Positions 44,787 to 53,709 of a DNA stretch of 64,000 nt are shown here, one piece after another (the first letter of the stretch is position 1; each line of letters starts with the position of its first letter). The stretch covers positions 2,232,001-2,296,000 of the forward strand of contig NZ_BIFQ01000002.1 in assembly GCF_003967515.1 (NCBI RefSeq). Direction: 5' to 3'. A program made the position numbers and the translations under genes. A model generated the notes under the pieces. That model saw only the letters and a program-made list of their open reading frames with translations, was not told where the DNA came from and did no database searches. Source of the DNA: Dictyobacter aurantiacus (GTDB taxonomy: Bacteria > Chloroflexota > Ktedonobacteria > Ktedonobacterales > Ktedonobacteraceae).

Positions 44787-45632
44787 CTATTTCATATATA
44801 TCAGGCGACGGCCATGGGATGGTAGATAGCAGCATACTTCTGGATGGGTGGCGCGTATGTAATCGACGAAGAAGCCGGGACGGCCGACATTGGCGGCGAA
44901 CATCTCATAGTGGGTGGGAATAACCGCCTTGATGCCCGCGGCCGCGGCCAGATCTGCCGCCTCGCGCTCGTCCATGTTGCCGACCAGATTTTGTTGCTCG
45001 CGGAAATAACTGCGACCATTAATGGGGAGCAGCGCCAGGTCGACGGCAAGCGGTTGCAGCTTTTCTGTCAGGCCTTCAAAGACCAGGGTGTCGCCGGGAT
45101 GGTACACCCGTATACCTCCCAGTTCGACAACATAGCCCAGATAGCGATAATGGCCATCGCTGATCTCCTGCCCAAAGCTATAGCATACCGGTGGAAAGCT
45201 GAGGCCATGCAGGGCGGGTAGTGGAATAACTCGTGTACCACCGATCGTGATGTCCTCTTCCGGTTGTACCCCTTGCAACTGTTCGGGTTCTACCCCCGCC
45301 GCCAGCACCTGGTCAACAATAGGACTGGGCGCGATAAAGCGTGGTCTGGAGGGATGGTGCGCCAGGATCTTGAGTGCGGGTATATCTAAATGATCGATAT
45401 GCTCGTGTGTATAAAGAATCAGATCAACCGGCGGACATTCCTCGGCGGTAAAGAGGGGTGGCACTACGCGGCTCTCCATCGGAGTTAAAAATGGATCGAT
45501 CAGAATGGTGCTGGTTGCGCTGCGCAAGGCGAAGCTAGCCTGACCTAACCACCATAAGGCTACCGCGCCTTCAGGAATCCGGGTAGAGGTGGCAATCTGA
45601 TGGGCGGTATCGATAGTATGTTTAGCTTGCAT
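44787..45632 (-). CDS. MBL-fold metallo-hydrolase (UlaG-like)
   Basis: A 281-residue metallo-hydrolase. Start at 45632 (MQAKHTID) has GAGGTC ahead; the frame runs to 45680. The first metal motif THEHIDHLD (residues about 77-85) and later His/Asp in VYHPGDTLVFEG and PTHYEMFA form the dinuclear site. This lineage of beta-lactamase-fold enzymes hydrolyses phosphodiesters or lactones; UlaG itself cleaves L-ascorbate-6-phosphate. The substrate here is unknown. Confidence 0.85.
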   Translation of the reverse strand: MQAKHTIDTAHQIATSTRIPEGAVALWWLGQASFALRSATSTILIDPFLTPMESRVVPPLFTAEECPPVDLILYTHEHIDHLDIPALKILAHHPSRPRFIAPSPIVDQVLAAGVEPEQLQGVQPEEDITIGGTRVIPLPALHGLSFPPVCYSFGQEISDGHYRYLGYVVELGGIRVYHPGDTLVFEGLTEKLQPLAVDLALLPINGRSYFREQQNLVGNMDEREAADLAAAAGIKAVIPTHYEMFAANVGRPGFFVDYIRATHPEVCCYLPSHGRRLIYMK

Positions 45633-45809
45633 GATTTTGACCTCTGAACAAAATAGCGTATCTCTCACCAAGTAGTACATACGGAGATAATCGGTGTAGA
45701 AATGAGCATCTCGTTAAGCATGCTTTATCATATCATACGAATATTTGTATCTTGCAAACGTCGAAGCGATGTTTGAGAAGTGCTCATGATATATTGCGTG
45801 AAGTATAAC

Positions 45810-45840
45810 AATGGCTCGCCCATAGCACGGGCGAGCCATT
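45810..45840. terminator. Short terminator hairpin
   Basis: AATGGCTCGCCC at 45810-45821 and its exact complement at 45829-45840, loop of 7, 24 bp after the stop of the gene 45864-46403. Confidence 0.7.
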
Positions 45841-45863
45841 CTAGTTCAAGAAAGCCGACTATC

Positions 45864-46403
45864 TTATAGCGAAGGTTTGACTGGTGCGGAATGTATCGGC
45901 AACGGCACAATATGTGGATGGCGTGCAGGAACCAGGATATCGCCATCTTCCTCACAATCCTGTATATGCAGACCATAGTAATCCCGGTACATACCGCTAC
46001 AGATGTAGAAATCGACATGATGCGTGCCCGGGCCAACGATAGTATAGGGCCGCATCTGATCGGTGATCTGGCAATAACGTCCCCGCTTGACCAGTGTAAA
46101 ATCGCGGATGGTGCCGGCATCGATTCCTGTCTGTTGATAGGTCAGCGACTGGCCTGGCTGGCACGTAACATAAGCCCTCCAGAAGCAGTCTTCAATCATA
46201 TTGGCGTTCACGTTAGTAGGTGTGGTATCCCCGATGCGTACATAGACCGTTCCACAACTCGATTGCCCAACGGCTGCTGAAGCGCTGGAGGTAAATTCAA
46301 TGCTGTAGATGGTTAATGCGCCAGCTATACATAGAATAGCCAGACCAATTCCCAGAGCCAATGAACGATGTGAAGGTTTTAATGGCTTAAGTGTTTTTCT
46401 CAT
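45864..46403 (-). CDS. Exported cysteine-rich protein, unknown function
   Basis: A 179-residue protein beginning with a charged region and one hydrophobic segment (residues about 17-36), which is a signal or anchor. The exported part has six cysteines at roughly even spacing (SSCG, EDCF, VTCQ, RYCQ, YICSG, QDCEE), enough for three disulfides. A start codon follows AAAGGATTAATTT. No family recognised. It is monocistronic, with its own terminator. Confidence 0.65.
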   Translation of the reverse strand: MRKTLKPLKPSHRSLALGIGLAILCIAGALTIYSIEFTSSASAAVGQSSCGTVYVRIGDTTPTNVNANMIEDCFWRAYVTCQPGQSLTYQQTGIDAGTIRDFTLVKRGRYCQITDQMRPYTIVGPGTHHVDFYICSGMYRDYYGLHIQDCEEDGDILVPARHPHIVPLPIHSAPVKPSL

Positions 46404-46590
46404 AAATTAATCCTTTCAGTATGTATTCGTTTATACATCTATCCAACCAACCATTACGAATACTACCTGCTTTTATTATACTGATGGATCAATACATGAA
46501 TAAAAAGCTTATTTGTATAATATATGGCTTATCTGGTAAGCATCCAGGGTTTTTTGAGCTCGAATATTCTTGCACCGCTATGCAGGCATA

Positions 46591-46659
46591 CTTTTTCGTG
46601 TACTGTGGCAGAAACTGGTCGGCCTGGCCGACCAGTTTCTGCCACAGTACACGAAAAAG
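46591..46659. terminator. 69-bp hairpin, 34-bp perfect arms
   Basis: Left arm 46591-46624, one-base loop T, right arm 46626-46659. It lies 20 bp after the stop of the methyltransferase gene (46680, minus strand), and its T5 tract serves that direction as part of the left arm. At 34 bp this is the longest stem in the window. Confidence 0.85.
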
Positions 46660-46679
46660 GAGTTGATGCTGGCGCAGCG

Positions 46680-47732
46680 TTAGCGCAGGCGCGCTATAAC
46701 CCCGTTGTGCGCCTTGATACGTCCATGACGCAAAATCTCAAAACCATTTTCATAGGCGTACAGGCCAAGATGTTTGACATCCATGAGCTCACGATAAGCA
46801 AAGTTCATGGTATCGGCGAACAGGGTATAGAAGATTTTAGATTGTAGCTGTGCACGGGGTGTGGTCATAATGGCATAGCCACCGGGTTTGAGGAAGCGTC
46901 TATGCATGTCCAGGGCCAGGGGCTTATATTCGTCGGGAAAATGTTCGATCAGGCCAATGCTGACCACGATATCAAATTCTTTCCCATATTTAAGATCGCG
47001 AATGTCGCAAACCTCGAAATCGATGTTCATCTCGTCCCTGTACCAGACCTTAGGGGCGCCGGTGGCTGGATTTTCGCCAAGGAAAGGATAGGATTCGGGG
47101 AACTCGCCGAAGCGGTGGGTGCGGCAGTAATCGTCGTAATCGACCAGCACGGTGTGTCCACCCGGATACATGGCCATGAGTTGCATGGCCTCATAGCCAT
47201 CGGCGGCTCCCAGAAAGAGAATCTCCGGCTTTTCAACGTCCAGCCCCTCAAATAAGGCCCGCTTGCCACGAGGATCCCAGATGGCATCCTCAATACGGTG
47301 AATCTTATTCCAGACGCTGGTATGGATGATATCCTCGACGGCCTCAAAGGCCTCGTGCAACTGGAGCGTGGTCAGACTCTTTCCTAATGTTCCCAGTGCC
47401 TCTTTACGAGTGGCCAGTGCATCTTCATCAAAGAGCTGCTGAAATGAGCGGTTGAACATCTCCCAGGATGTTTTTGGAGGGAGTTGCTGATCATGTTCTT
47501 TTTCCCAGCGTAGCTTCTCTTTTGACCAGCGTTCAACGCGATATGGGCGCCCGATTTTCTCCCACGAGAGCTCACTCCAATCAGAGATCGGATTGGCGTC
47601 ATAAAAGACATCTTTGGTATGGGTTGGCCTGAGATCCATACGATAGGTTGGTAAGAGTTCCGTAGTCCCGATGTCTTGCTCTGTATATGGATGTGCGGCT
47701 TGTGATGTGTGCGAATGCTGATAAACGTCCAT
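46680..47732 (-). CDS. SAM-dependent methyltransferase
   Basis: A 350-residue protein. The SAM-binding motif I is EILFLGAADGYEAMQLM near residue 170 and motif II/III DIVVSIGLIEHFPDEYK near 260; the last part YAIMTTPRAQLQSK is typical of class I methyltransferases. The N-terminal 150 residues are unusual for the class and may recognise the acceptor (many Lys/Glu/Trp, e.g. RVERWSKEKLRWEKEHDQQ). No signal peptide. A promoter upstream (TTGACA, 17 bp, CATACT) is strong. Substrate unknown. Confidence 0.85.
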   Translation of the reverse strand: MDVYQHSHTSQAAHPYTEQDIGTTELLPTYRMDLRPTHTKDVFYDANPISDWSELSWEKIGRPYRVERWSKEKLRWEKEHDQQLPPKTSWEMFNRSFQQLFDEDALATRKEALGTLGKSLTTLQLHEAFEAVEDIIHTSVWNKIHRIEDAIWDPRGKRALFEGLDVEKPEILFLGAADGYEAMQLMAMYPGGHTVLVDYDDYCRTHRFGEFPESYPFLGENPATGAPKVWYRDEMNIDFEVCDIRDLKYGKEFDIVVSIGLIEHFPDEYKPLALDMHRRFLKPGGYAIMTTPRAQLQSKIFYTLFADTMNFAYRELMDVKHLGLYAYENGFEILRHGRIKAHNGVIARLR

Positions 47733-48058
47733 TGTAAATCCTCTTGGAGAACGGCTTCGCTGCCCTGGCCCTTAAATAGACTGTCGCAATACTTGTTTTA
47801 TTTGATTGAAGTATGCTTGACCACCAATACATTGTCAAGTGGGACGTTTTCCCGACTAAGCGATACAAAAATCCTCAAAAAAAGCTATCAGTGATTGCAT
47901 TATCTCCATATCACTATACCTGTGATGATTTTTTCTTCTGCCGTGATCCTTTCGTGATGTGGCTGCATTATGATCTGTGTATCTAAAGTTGCTAAGCCGT
48001 TAACGCAGCAAAACGTACTGATTGCTTCATTTTTTATTTGCACATAGGAGAGTAAAAC
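47733..48058. other. Divergent promoter region
   Basis: A 326-bp gap between the methyltransferase and the multicopper oxidase genes. Apart from the minus-strand promoter (listed) it contains only AT-rich sequence and a ribosome site for the oxidase. Confidence 0.55.
47810..47838 (-). promoter_or_regulatory. Promoter of methyltransferase gene
   Basis: Minus strand: TTGACA at 47838-47833, 17-bp spacer, CATACT at 47815-47810. Leader of about 75 bases. Confidence 0.6.
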
Positions 48059-49219
48059 ATGCTACATGTCCCTGATAAACCATCCGTCGAGGAAAGCGCG
48101 CCAGTGCTTCCTGCATCTCAGCCCTCTACACCCAATGTGAAGATTACCTATCAACGGCCCGGACCACGTAAGCGCAGCCATACTACCGAGTGGTTCGCCT
48201 TTGCCTGTGTAATGATCCTGGTTGCGCTGTTGAGCTATGGAGTTGGTGCCATGATGACACTGAATCGCGGCGACTCTTCTTCTAGCTCTAGCAGTTCTAG
48301 CAGTTCTAGCTCCGATACGATGTCTATGTCCGACTCCAGTTCTAGTTCAGCAGATACTTCCAACGTACCGCTGGCAACCCAGAAGTATGGGGATCAGCCA
48401 GCGACCTACAAAGTTGATGCAGACGGAGCAAAACATTTCACGTTAACCGCTGAGCAGGTGATGTGGGAAGTGACCGCTGGTCATCGCGTGCTGGCATGGA
48501 CCATTAATGGTACCGTTCCGGGACCCAAGATCACTGTGAATGCTGGCGACCATATACGCATCACGTTTATCAACCATTTCCCGAAGGCGACAGCTGTACA
48601 CTGGCACGGCCTGGAAGTGTCGACCCATGAGGATGGTGTCCCTGGACTTGGTCAGAAGCCGATTGAGCCTGGACAGACCTATAACTTTGATTTCACCCTG
48701 CACGATCAGGATGTGGGCACCCACTGGTATCATAGCCACTATGATGATATGGAGCAGGAGACCAATGGTTTCTACGGCGCGTTCATTGTCAATCCACGTC
48801 CTGGCAGCCCGCAGCAGATCAAGTCGGATGTCGAATACGATCAATTTGTCGCGGCGATGAGTGGCTACTATGTAATCAATGGTAAGGCCTTCCCTGATAC
48901 GCAGCCGATCATCGTGAAACATGGCCAGAACGTCCACATTCGTCTGTTCGGGGCTGACGCGAATAGCATCCATCCCATGCACCTGCATGGTCATTCATTC
49001 CAGATTGTGGCCGAGGATGGGCACATGGTGACACAACCAATCACCAAGGATACTGTTCAACTCGCCCCTGGTGAGACATACGATCTGGTATTCAATGCCT
49101 GGTCGACACCGGGTAGCATGTATCCGTTCCACTGCCATATCCTATCGCACCTGATGAATCCGGGCCAGACCGGTACAGAGATGGGGGGCCTGATCACCCT
49201 GGTCGAATATGCCAAATAA
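48059..49219 (+). CDS. Two-domain multicopper oxidase, membrane-anchored
   Basis: A 386-residue protein. Residues about 40-65 are a transmembrane anchor, followed by a Ser-rich stalk (about 30 residues, coded by AGCTCTAGC-like repeats). Two cupredoxin domains follow: HWHGLEVSTHEDGVPG and HWYHSHYDDMEQE, then HPMHLHGHSFQIV and YPFHCHILSHLMNPG, giving the type-1, type-2 and type-3 copper ligands. At only about 300 residues in the catalytic part it belongs to the two-domain class, which acts as a trimer. It would oxidise phenols or metals outside the cell and reduce oxygen to water. Confidence 0.88.
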   Translation: MLHVPDKPSVEESAPVLPASQPSTPNVKITYQRPGPRKRSHTTEWFAFACVMILVALLSYGVGAMMTLNRGDSSSSSSSSSSSSSDTMSMSDSSSSSADTSNVPLATQKYGDQPATYKVDADGAKHFTLTAEQVMWEVTAGHRVLAWTINGTVPGPKITVNAGDHIRITFINHFPKATAVHWHGLEVSTHEDGVPGLGQKPIEPGQTYNFDFTLHDQDVGTHWYHSHYDDMEQETNGFYGAFIVNPRPGSPQQIKSDVEYDQFVAAMSGYYVINGKAFPDTQPIIVKHGQNVHIRLFGADANSIHPMHLHGHSFQIVAEDGHMVTQPITKDTVQLAPGETYDLVFNAWSTPGSMYPFHCHILSHLMNPGQTGTEMGGLITLVEYAK

Positions 49220-49249
49220 TGTCCTGTAGCTCCAGGCTTGCCCTGGCCC

Positions 49250-49277
49250 GAGGCCCACTCCAGTTGGAGTGGGCCTC
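49250..49277 (+). terminator. Terminator after multicopper oxidase
   Basis: GAGGCCCACTCCA and its exact complement with a 2-base loop GT, followed by CCCTTTG; 30 bp after the stop. Confidence 0.7.
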
Positions 49278-49383
49278 CCTTTGTATCCTTTCGCGCTTGT
49301 CTCCACATATGATGGCGGGAAATGCTACAATAAGATCATCTCTTATATGTTGGATATTGCCCTCACGAGAAATGGTTGTCTGA

Positions 49384-49683
49384 TTGAACACTGTCTTGCA
49401 TTATGTCTATATTGTGCGCTGTGTTGATGACACACTCTATACTGGTTATGCTACCGATGTGGCGCGCCGCGTCGCCACGCATAATGCTGGTAAGGGGGCA
49501 CGCTATACGCGTGCGCGCCTTCCGGTTGAACTGCTGGCTAGCTGGGAGTTCGCCACGAAAAATGAGGCTCTGCGCATCGAGTATGCGTTGAAGCGCTGGT
49601 CGCGCCGCCAGAAACTGCTCCTGATCGAGACTCCTACTCTGATTACCCTGTTGACCGCTCCCCAGGCTAACGAAGTTGAATGA
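49384..49683 (+). CDS. GIY-YIG domain protein
   Basis: A 99-residue protein that is essentially one GIY-YIG nuclease domain: YVYIVRCVDDTLYTGYATDVARRVATH at about residues 7-33 with Tyr, Tyr, Arg and His, and a later Glu (FATKNEALRIEYALKRW). Bacterial small GIY-YIG proteins (UPF0213/YhbQ type) have unclear roles in DNA repair. Start is TTG at 49384, with no good ribosome site. It stands alone. Confidence 0.8.
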   Translation: MNTVLHYVYIVRCVDDTLYTGYATDVARRVATHNAGKGARYTRARLPVELLASWEFATKNEALRIEYALKRWSRRQKLLLIETPTLITLLTAPQANEVE

Positions 49684-49788
49684 TCCACTAGGATATTTTT
49701 CCTTTTTTCTTTGCTTCGGATGTGATGGCCTCTATAGTAGATGATGTATTTCCATGTATATATCAGCGAGGTAAAGGAAGCAACCTTG

Positions 49789-51063
49789 ATGGAATCATCT
49801 GATCCAAAGATTTCTGCCGATCCTATTGTTGATGTGGCGCCCGGGTCCACTGCTAGCACTGTACCGGAGACGCCGGGGCTGGCGCCAGCAGCGCACAGAA
49901 GCTGGTGGCGTACATGGTCCCACGCCGCCCGACAGATTCTGCCCATGTATATTGCCTGGCATATCGTCTTTGCCCTGACCAGCTGCTTTGCTGTGCTCTT
50001 TACGCAGCCCGATTTTACCCGCAAGGGGGTGCCTTTATATATGGCCTGGCAAGACTGGTTTCGCTGGGATGCGACCCATTTTCGCACTATCGCGACCATC
50101 GGTTACGATTGGCCCTGGCGAACGGCGTTTTTCCCGCTGTATCCCCTCTGTGTGAAGGCGTGGATGGTGTTGACCAATTCTCCTACCTCTCCTCTGCGTG
50201 GCGAGCTGGTGGTGTCGAATCTGGCCTGCTTTGTGCTCTTTATCGTCTTCTATCAGCTGGTGTGTGAGGATTTTGATGAGGAGCGTGCGCGGCGCGCCAT
50301 GTTCTATCTCTGGATCTTTCCTACCTCGTTTTTCCTGGTTGCTCCCTATAATGAGTCGCTGTTCATCTGTTTTGCCCTGCTGTGTTTCTACCAGCTTCGT
50401 CATGGCAACTGGTGGTTGGCGGGGATATGTGGCTTTTTCGCCAGCCTGACGCGTTCGACTGGACTGTTTCTGCTACTTCCTTTCTGCTATGAGTATCTGC
50501 GTCAGCGCGATTTCTCTTTTACATCGATTCGCCTGGATATTGTAAGCGCGGGACTGGTTCCGGCCGGCGTGGGGGTGTTCGCGCTGTACTGCTATGATCG
50601 TTTTGGTGATCTGCTGGCCTTCTCACATGCGCAGGCGATGTGGGCGCACCATCTCCATGGTCCCTGGCATGGTCTGATCGGCTCGGCCAAGGCGATTATC
50701 ATCAGCGATGGCATCCTGAGTTTCCAGTCGCAGCGCAATCTGATGGACCTGGTGCCTTCCCTGTTCATCCTGGTGATGATTATCCTGAGTATCGTTGGTC
50801 CCTGGCGCATGCCGCGTACGCACTGGTCGTATTGTCTGTATGCGGTTGCCGTCTATATTTTCCTGCAGCTCTTCCCGATTGGTGGAACCGGCCTCTTCCC
50901 GTTGCAATCGCAGGCCCGCTACATGTTGGAGCTGTTTCCTGCCTTTATTCTGATGGCCGGCATTGGGAAAAATAAAACCTTCAATCTGTACTATCCTTTG
51001 ATTGCTGCCAGCGTGCTTTTCTTCCTGTTGACCCAGTATCTGACGGGCCACTGGGTTCTCTAG
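49789..51063 (+). CDS. Membrane mannosyltransferase-like protein (PIG-V/GT-C type)
   Basis: A 424-residue integral membrane protein. Start at 49789 has AAAGGAAG ahead; the frame is open to 49741. After a soluble 45-residue lead it has about ten helices. The segment WDATHFRTIATIGYDWPWRT followed by AFFPLYPL is typical of GT-C fold alpha-mannosyltransferases related to PIG-V, where the Asp in WDA is catalytic. The C-terminal half has no large soluble domain. It could transfer mannose from a lipid donor to a membrane acceptor, inferred. Confidence 0.75.
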   Translation: MESSDPKISADPIVDVAPGSTASTVPETPGLAPAAHRSWWRTWSHAARQILPMYIAWHIVFALTSCFAVLFTQPDFTRKGVPLYMAWQDWFRWDATHFRTIATIGYDWPWRTAFFPLYPLCVKAWMVLTNSPTSPLRGELVVSNLACFVLFIVFYQLVCEDFDEERARRAMFYLWIFPTSFFLVAPYNESLFICFALLCFYQLRHGNWWLAGICGFFASLTRSTGLFLLLPFCYEYLRQRDFSFTSIRLDIVSAGLVPAGVGVFALYCYDRFGDLLAFSHAQAMWAHHLHGPWHGLIGSAKAIIISDGILSFQSQRNLMDLVPSLFILVMIILSIVGPWRMPRTHWSYCLYAVAVYIFLQLFPIGGTGLFPLQSQARYMLELFPAFILMAGIGKNKTFNLYYPLIAASVLFFLLTQYLTGHWVL

Positions 51064-51120
51064 CGAACGCGCCAGCTTGTTTTGCTATTCCAGGTTGTCC
51101 GTGATATACAATAGTAAGGT

Positions 51121-52383
51121 GTGATGCATGTACAGCCGGATAGCTATCCTGGAAGGAATGTTGGATCAATGCAACTCCCGTCTTTCTTCAATGATTTTAC
51201 GTTGCCACCGTTGGAGTGGCATCAGCAGATGCGTGAGTGGAGCGCAACCATGCGGGTGACCGAGCCCGTATGGTTTGATGAGCAGAATGAGAGCTGGCGC
51301 ATCTTCCGCTACGCCGACCATATACGTGTGCAGAATGATTATGCGACGTTTTCTTCGGCGCCTGCCCCTCACGAGAATAATGAGGCGGCCAATAGTATCA
51401 TCGCCATGGATCCACCCCGCCATCGTCAGTTGCGGTCTCTGGTGACGCCGGCTTTTTCGGCGCGCTCCATTGCTCAGCTGGCTCCTCGCATCGAGGAGAT
51501 CACGCAAGAACTGCTGCAGCCACTGCTAGTGCAGGGTCAGATGGACGTGGTGGCGCAGCTGGCGGTGCCACTGCCCATTATCGTGATTGCCGATATGCTG
51601 GGTTTTCCACACGAAAACTGGCCGCTAATCAAGCAATGGACGGATGCGCTGTTGTCCGATTCCTCGCTGGGGCAGGAAGAATCCTCCCAGGACTTGGAGA
51701 TGCCGCTGACGCAGGAGCAGGTCATGATCCTGTATGAGAAGATGGCACATACTATTGATGAACGACGCCGCCATCCACGCCAGGATATTTTGAGCTTGCT
51801 TCTGACGGCGGAGGTGGACGGGGAGCATCTGAGCGACGATGACCTCTACGCTTTCTTTATTACGTTGCTAGTCGCTGGCAATGTGACGACCACGCAGTTG
51901 ATCGGCAACGCCTTCTTGTGTTTTGATCAGCATCCCGATGCCTGGCAGCAATTGCGCCAGGATCCCTCGCTGGCGCCGGTGGCGATCGAGGAGATCTTGC
52001 GCTGTCTGCCTCCTAACCGGGGCACGGGCGGTGCTCGCACCATCATTGGCGGCCGTGTTGCTACCACCGACGTCCAGCTCGGCGACCAACTGATTCGCAA
52101 AGGACAGGTTGTGAAGGTGACCACCATATCAGCGAACTTTGATGAGGCCCAGTTTCCTGACCCATTGCGTTTTGATATCCGGCGCAATCCCAATCGCCAC
52201 CTGTCCTTCGGTCATGGCATCCACTTCTGTCTGGGCGCGCCACTGGCGCGTCTGGAGGCAAAGATTGTGCTGGAGAATCTGTTGCGCCTGCTGCCCGAGT
52301 GGCGGCGATACAAGGATGTCCCACTCCGGCAGGTGCGCAGCAACATCGTCTTTGGTGTCAGGAACCTGCCGATTACTTTTTAG
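51121..52383 (+). CDS. Cytochrome P450
   Basis: A 420-residue P450 of soluble bacterial type. The I-helix shows AGNVTTTQLIGN with the Thr pair near residue 245, the K-helix EEILRCLPPN with Glu-x-x-Arg, and the heme loop LSFGHGIHFCLGAPLARLE near 355 with the Cys ligand. No membrane anchor. The start may be 51121 or three bases later. A threonine-synthase gene begins 32 bp after its stop on the same strand, so they form a transcription unit. Confidence 0.92.
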   Translation: MMHVQPDSYPGRNVGSMQLPSFFNDFTLPPLEWHQQMREWSATMRVTEPVWFDEQNESWRIFRYADHIRVQNDYATFSSAPAPHENNEAANSIIAMDPPRHRQLRSLVTPAFSARSIAQLAPRIEEITQELLQPLLVQGQMDVVAQLAVPLPIIVIADMLGFPHENWPLIKQWTDALLSDSSLGQEESSQDLEMPLTQEQVMILYEKMAHTIDERRRHPRQDILSLLLTAEVDGEHLSDDDLYAFFITLLVAGNVTTTQLIGNAFLCFDQHPDAWQQLRQDPSLAPVAIEEILRCLPPNRGTGGARTIIGGRVATTDVQLGDQLIRKGQVVKVTTISANFDEAQFPDPLRFDIRRNPNRHLSFGHGIHFCLGAPLARLEAKIVLENLLRLLPEWRRYKDVPLRQVRSNIVFGVRNLPITF

Positions 52384-52415
52384 CAAACACAATATTCTGG
52401 TAAAGGTGAAATACA

Positions 52416-53630
52416 TTGTCTTTTAGCTTTTTAACCCATCTGGAATGTCCACGTTGTCATACGCAGTATGATGCCGATGAGCAGGCTCATCTGTGCACCT
52501 GCGGTTCTCCGTTGCTGGCTCGTTATGATCTGGTAGCCGCCAAAGAGCAGTTGAGTAAAGAGATGCTGCAACAACGTGAGCCGACGCTCTGGCGCTATCA
52601 CGAACTGCTGCCGGTGCGTTCGGCCGAGAATGTAGTGTCTCTTGGAGAAGGGATGACGCCACTGCTGCCATTGCCCCGCCTTGGCGAGAAGTTGGCTCTG
52701 CGTCATCTGTATGTTAAAGATGAGGGGGTAATTCCCACCGGTTCATTTAAAGCGCGTGGCGCCGCGGTTGGCGTGTCGCGTGCCCGCGAGCTCGGCGTGC
52801 GGACCCTGGCCATGCCGACAAACGGGAATGCTGGTGGGGCCTGGGCCACGTACTCTGCCCGTGCTGGACTTGACGCGGTGGTGGTTATGCCGGAGGGCGC
52901 GCCCCTGATCACACGTAATGAGTGCGCCATCAGTGGTGCCCATCTGTTCCTGGTAAATGGATTGATCAGTGATGCGGGCGCTATCGTTGGACGTGCCGTT
53001 AAAGCTCATGGCTGGTACGATGCTTCGACCCTTAAGGAACCATACCGGATCGAAGGTAAAAAGACGATGGGGTACGAACTGGCAGAACAGTTCCACTGGG
53101 AGGTGCCCGATGTGATCCTTTATCCTACTGGTGGGGGCGTCGGGATCATTGGTATCTATAAGGCGTTGCGTGAACTGCAGGAGATGGGTTGGATTGGTGA
53201 GCGCCTGCCCCGCCTGGTGGCGGTCCAGTCTACTGGCTGTGCTCCTATCGTCAAGGCCTGGCAGGAGGGGCGAGACACGTCCGAAATGTGGAAGAACTCC
53301 AAAACAGTGGCCTTCGGTATCAACGTACCAAAGGCGTTGGGTGACTTTCTGGTGCTGGAAGCGGTACGCGGTACCGGTGGTTGCGCCCTGGCTGTTGATG
53401 ACGACGAATTGCTGCAGGCTCAGGTCGAACTGGCCAGTAGCGAAGGACTTTTCGTTTGTCCTGAAGGCGCGGCCACGCTGGTGGCCGCCCGCAAGCTACG
53501 CCAGCAGGGCTGGATTCATGAAGGTGAGCGCGTTGTCCTGCTCAACACGGGTAGCGGTATCAAATACCCCGATACCGTCCAGGTCTCACCACCCCTACTG
53601 CAACCCCAGGACGATATTCCTCTGGCATAA
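52416..53630 (+). CDS. thrC: Threonine synthase
   Basis: A 404-residue PLP enzyme. The N-terminal CPRCHTQYDADEQAHLCTCG is a small zinc-ribbon-like segment seen in this thrC subgroup. The Schiff-base Lys is Lys112 in GVIPTGSFKARGAAV, and the phosphate loop is YPTGGGVGIIGIYKAL. It would convert O-phosphohomoserine to threonine. The start codon is TTG at 52416 with AAAGGTG seven bases in front. The gene follows a P450 gene after 32 bp; no other threonine-pathway gene is next to it, which is unusual. Confidence 0.85.
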   Translation: MSFSFLTHLECPRCHTQYDADEQAHLCTCGSPLLARYDLVAAKEQLSKEMLQQREPTLWRYHELLPVRSAENVVSLGEGMTPLLPLPRLGEKLALRHLYVKDEGVIPTGSFKARGAAVGVSRARELGVRTLAMPTNGNAGGAWATYSARAGLDAVVVMPEGAPLITRNECAISGAHLFLVNGLISDAGAIVGRAVKAHGWYDASTLKEPYRIEGKKTMGYELAEQFHWEVPDVILYPTGGGVGIIGIYKALRELQEMGWIGERLPRLVAVQSTGCAPIVKAWQEGRDTSEMWKNSKTVAFGINVPKALGDFLVLEAVRGTGGCALAVDDDELLQAQVELASSEGLFVCPEGAATLVAARKLRQQGWIHEGERVVLLNTGSGIKYPDTVQVSPPLLQPQDDIPLA

Positions 53631-53640
53631 TTCATATACA

Positions 53641-53707
53641 ATTGTGGTAGATGGATCCTCTTGTGGGCACCGCAACGATGCCCACAAGAGGATCCATCTA
53701 CCACAAT
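53641..53707. terminator. Long bidirectional terminator
   Basis: Perfect 29-bp arms (53641-53669 and 53679-53707) with a 9-base loop between the convergent thrC end (53630) and membrane protein end (53710). Confidence 0.85.
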
Positions 53708-53709
53708 CG

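Noticed and set aside
48280..48360. Ser-codon-rich repeat DNA as a possible separate repeat element
   Set aside because: It is in frame and codes for the Ser-rich stalk of the multicopper oxidase.
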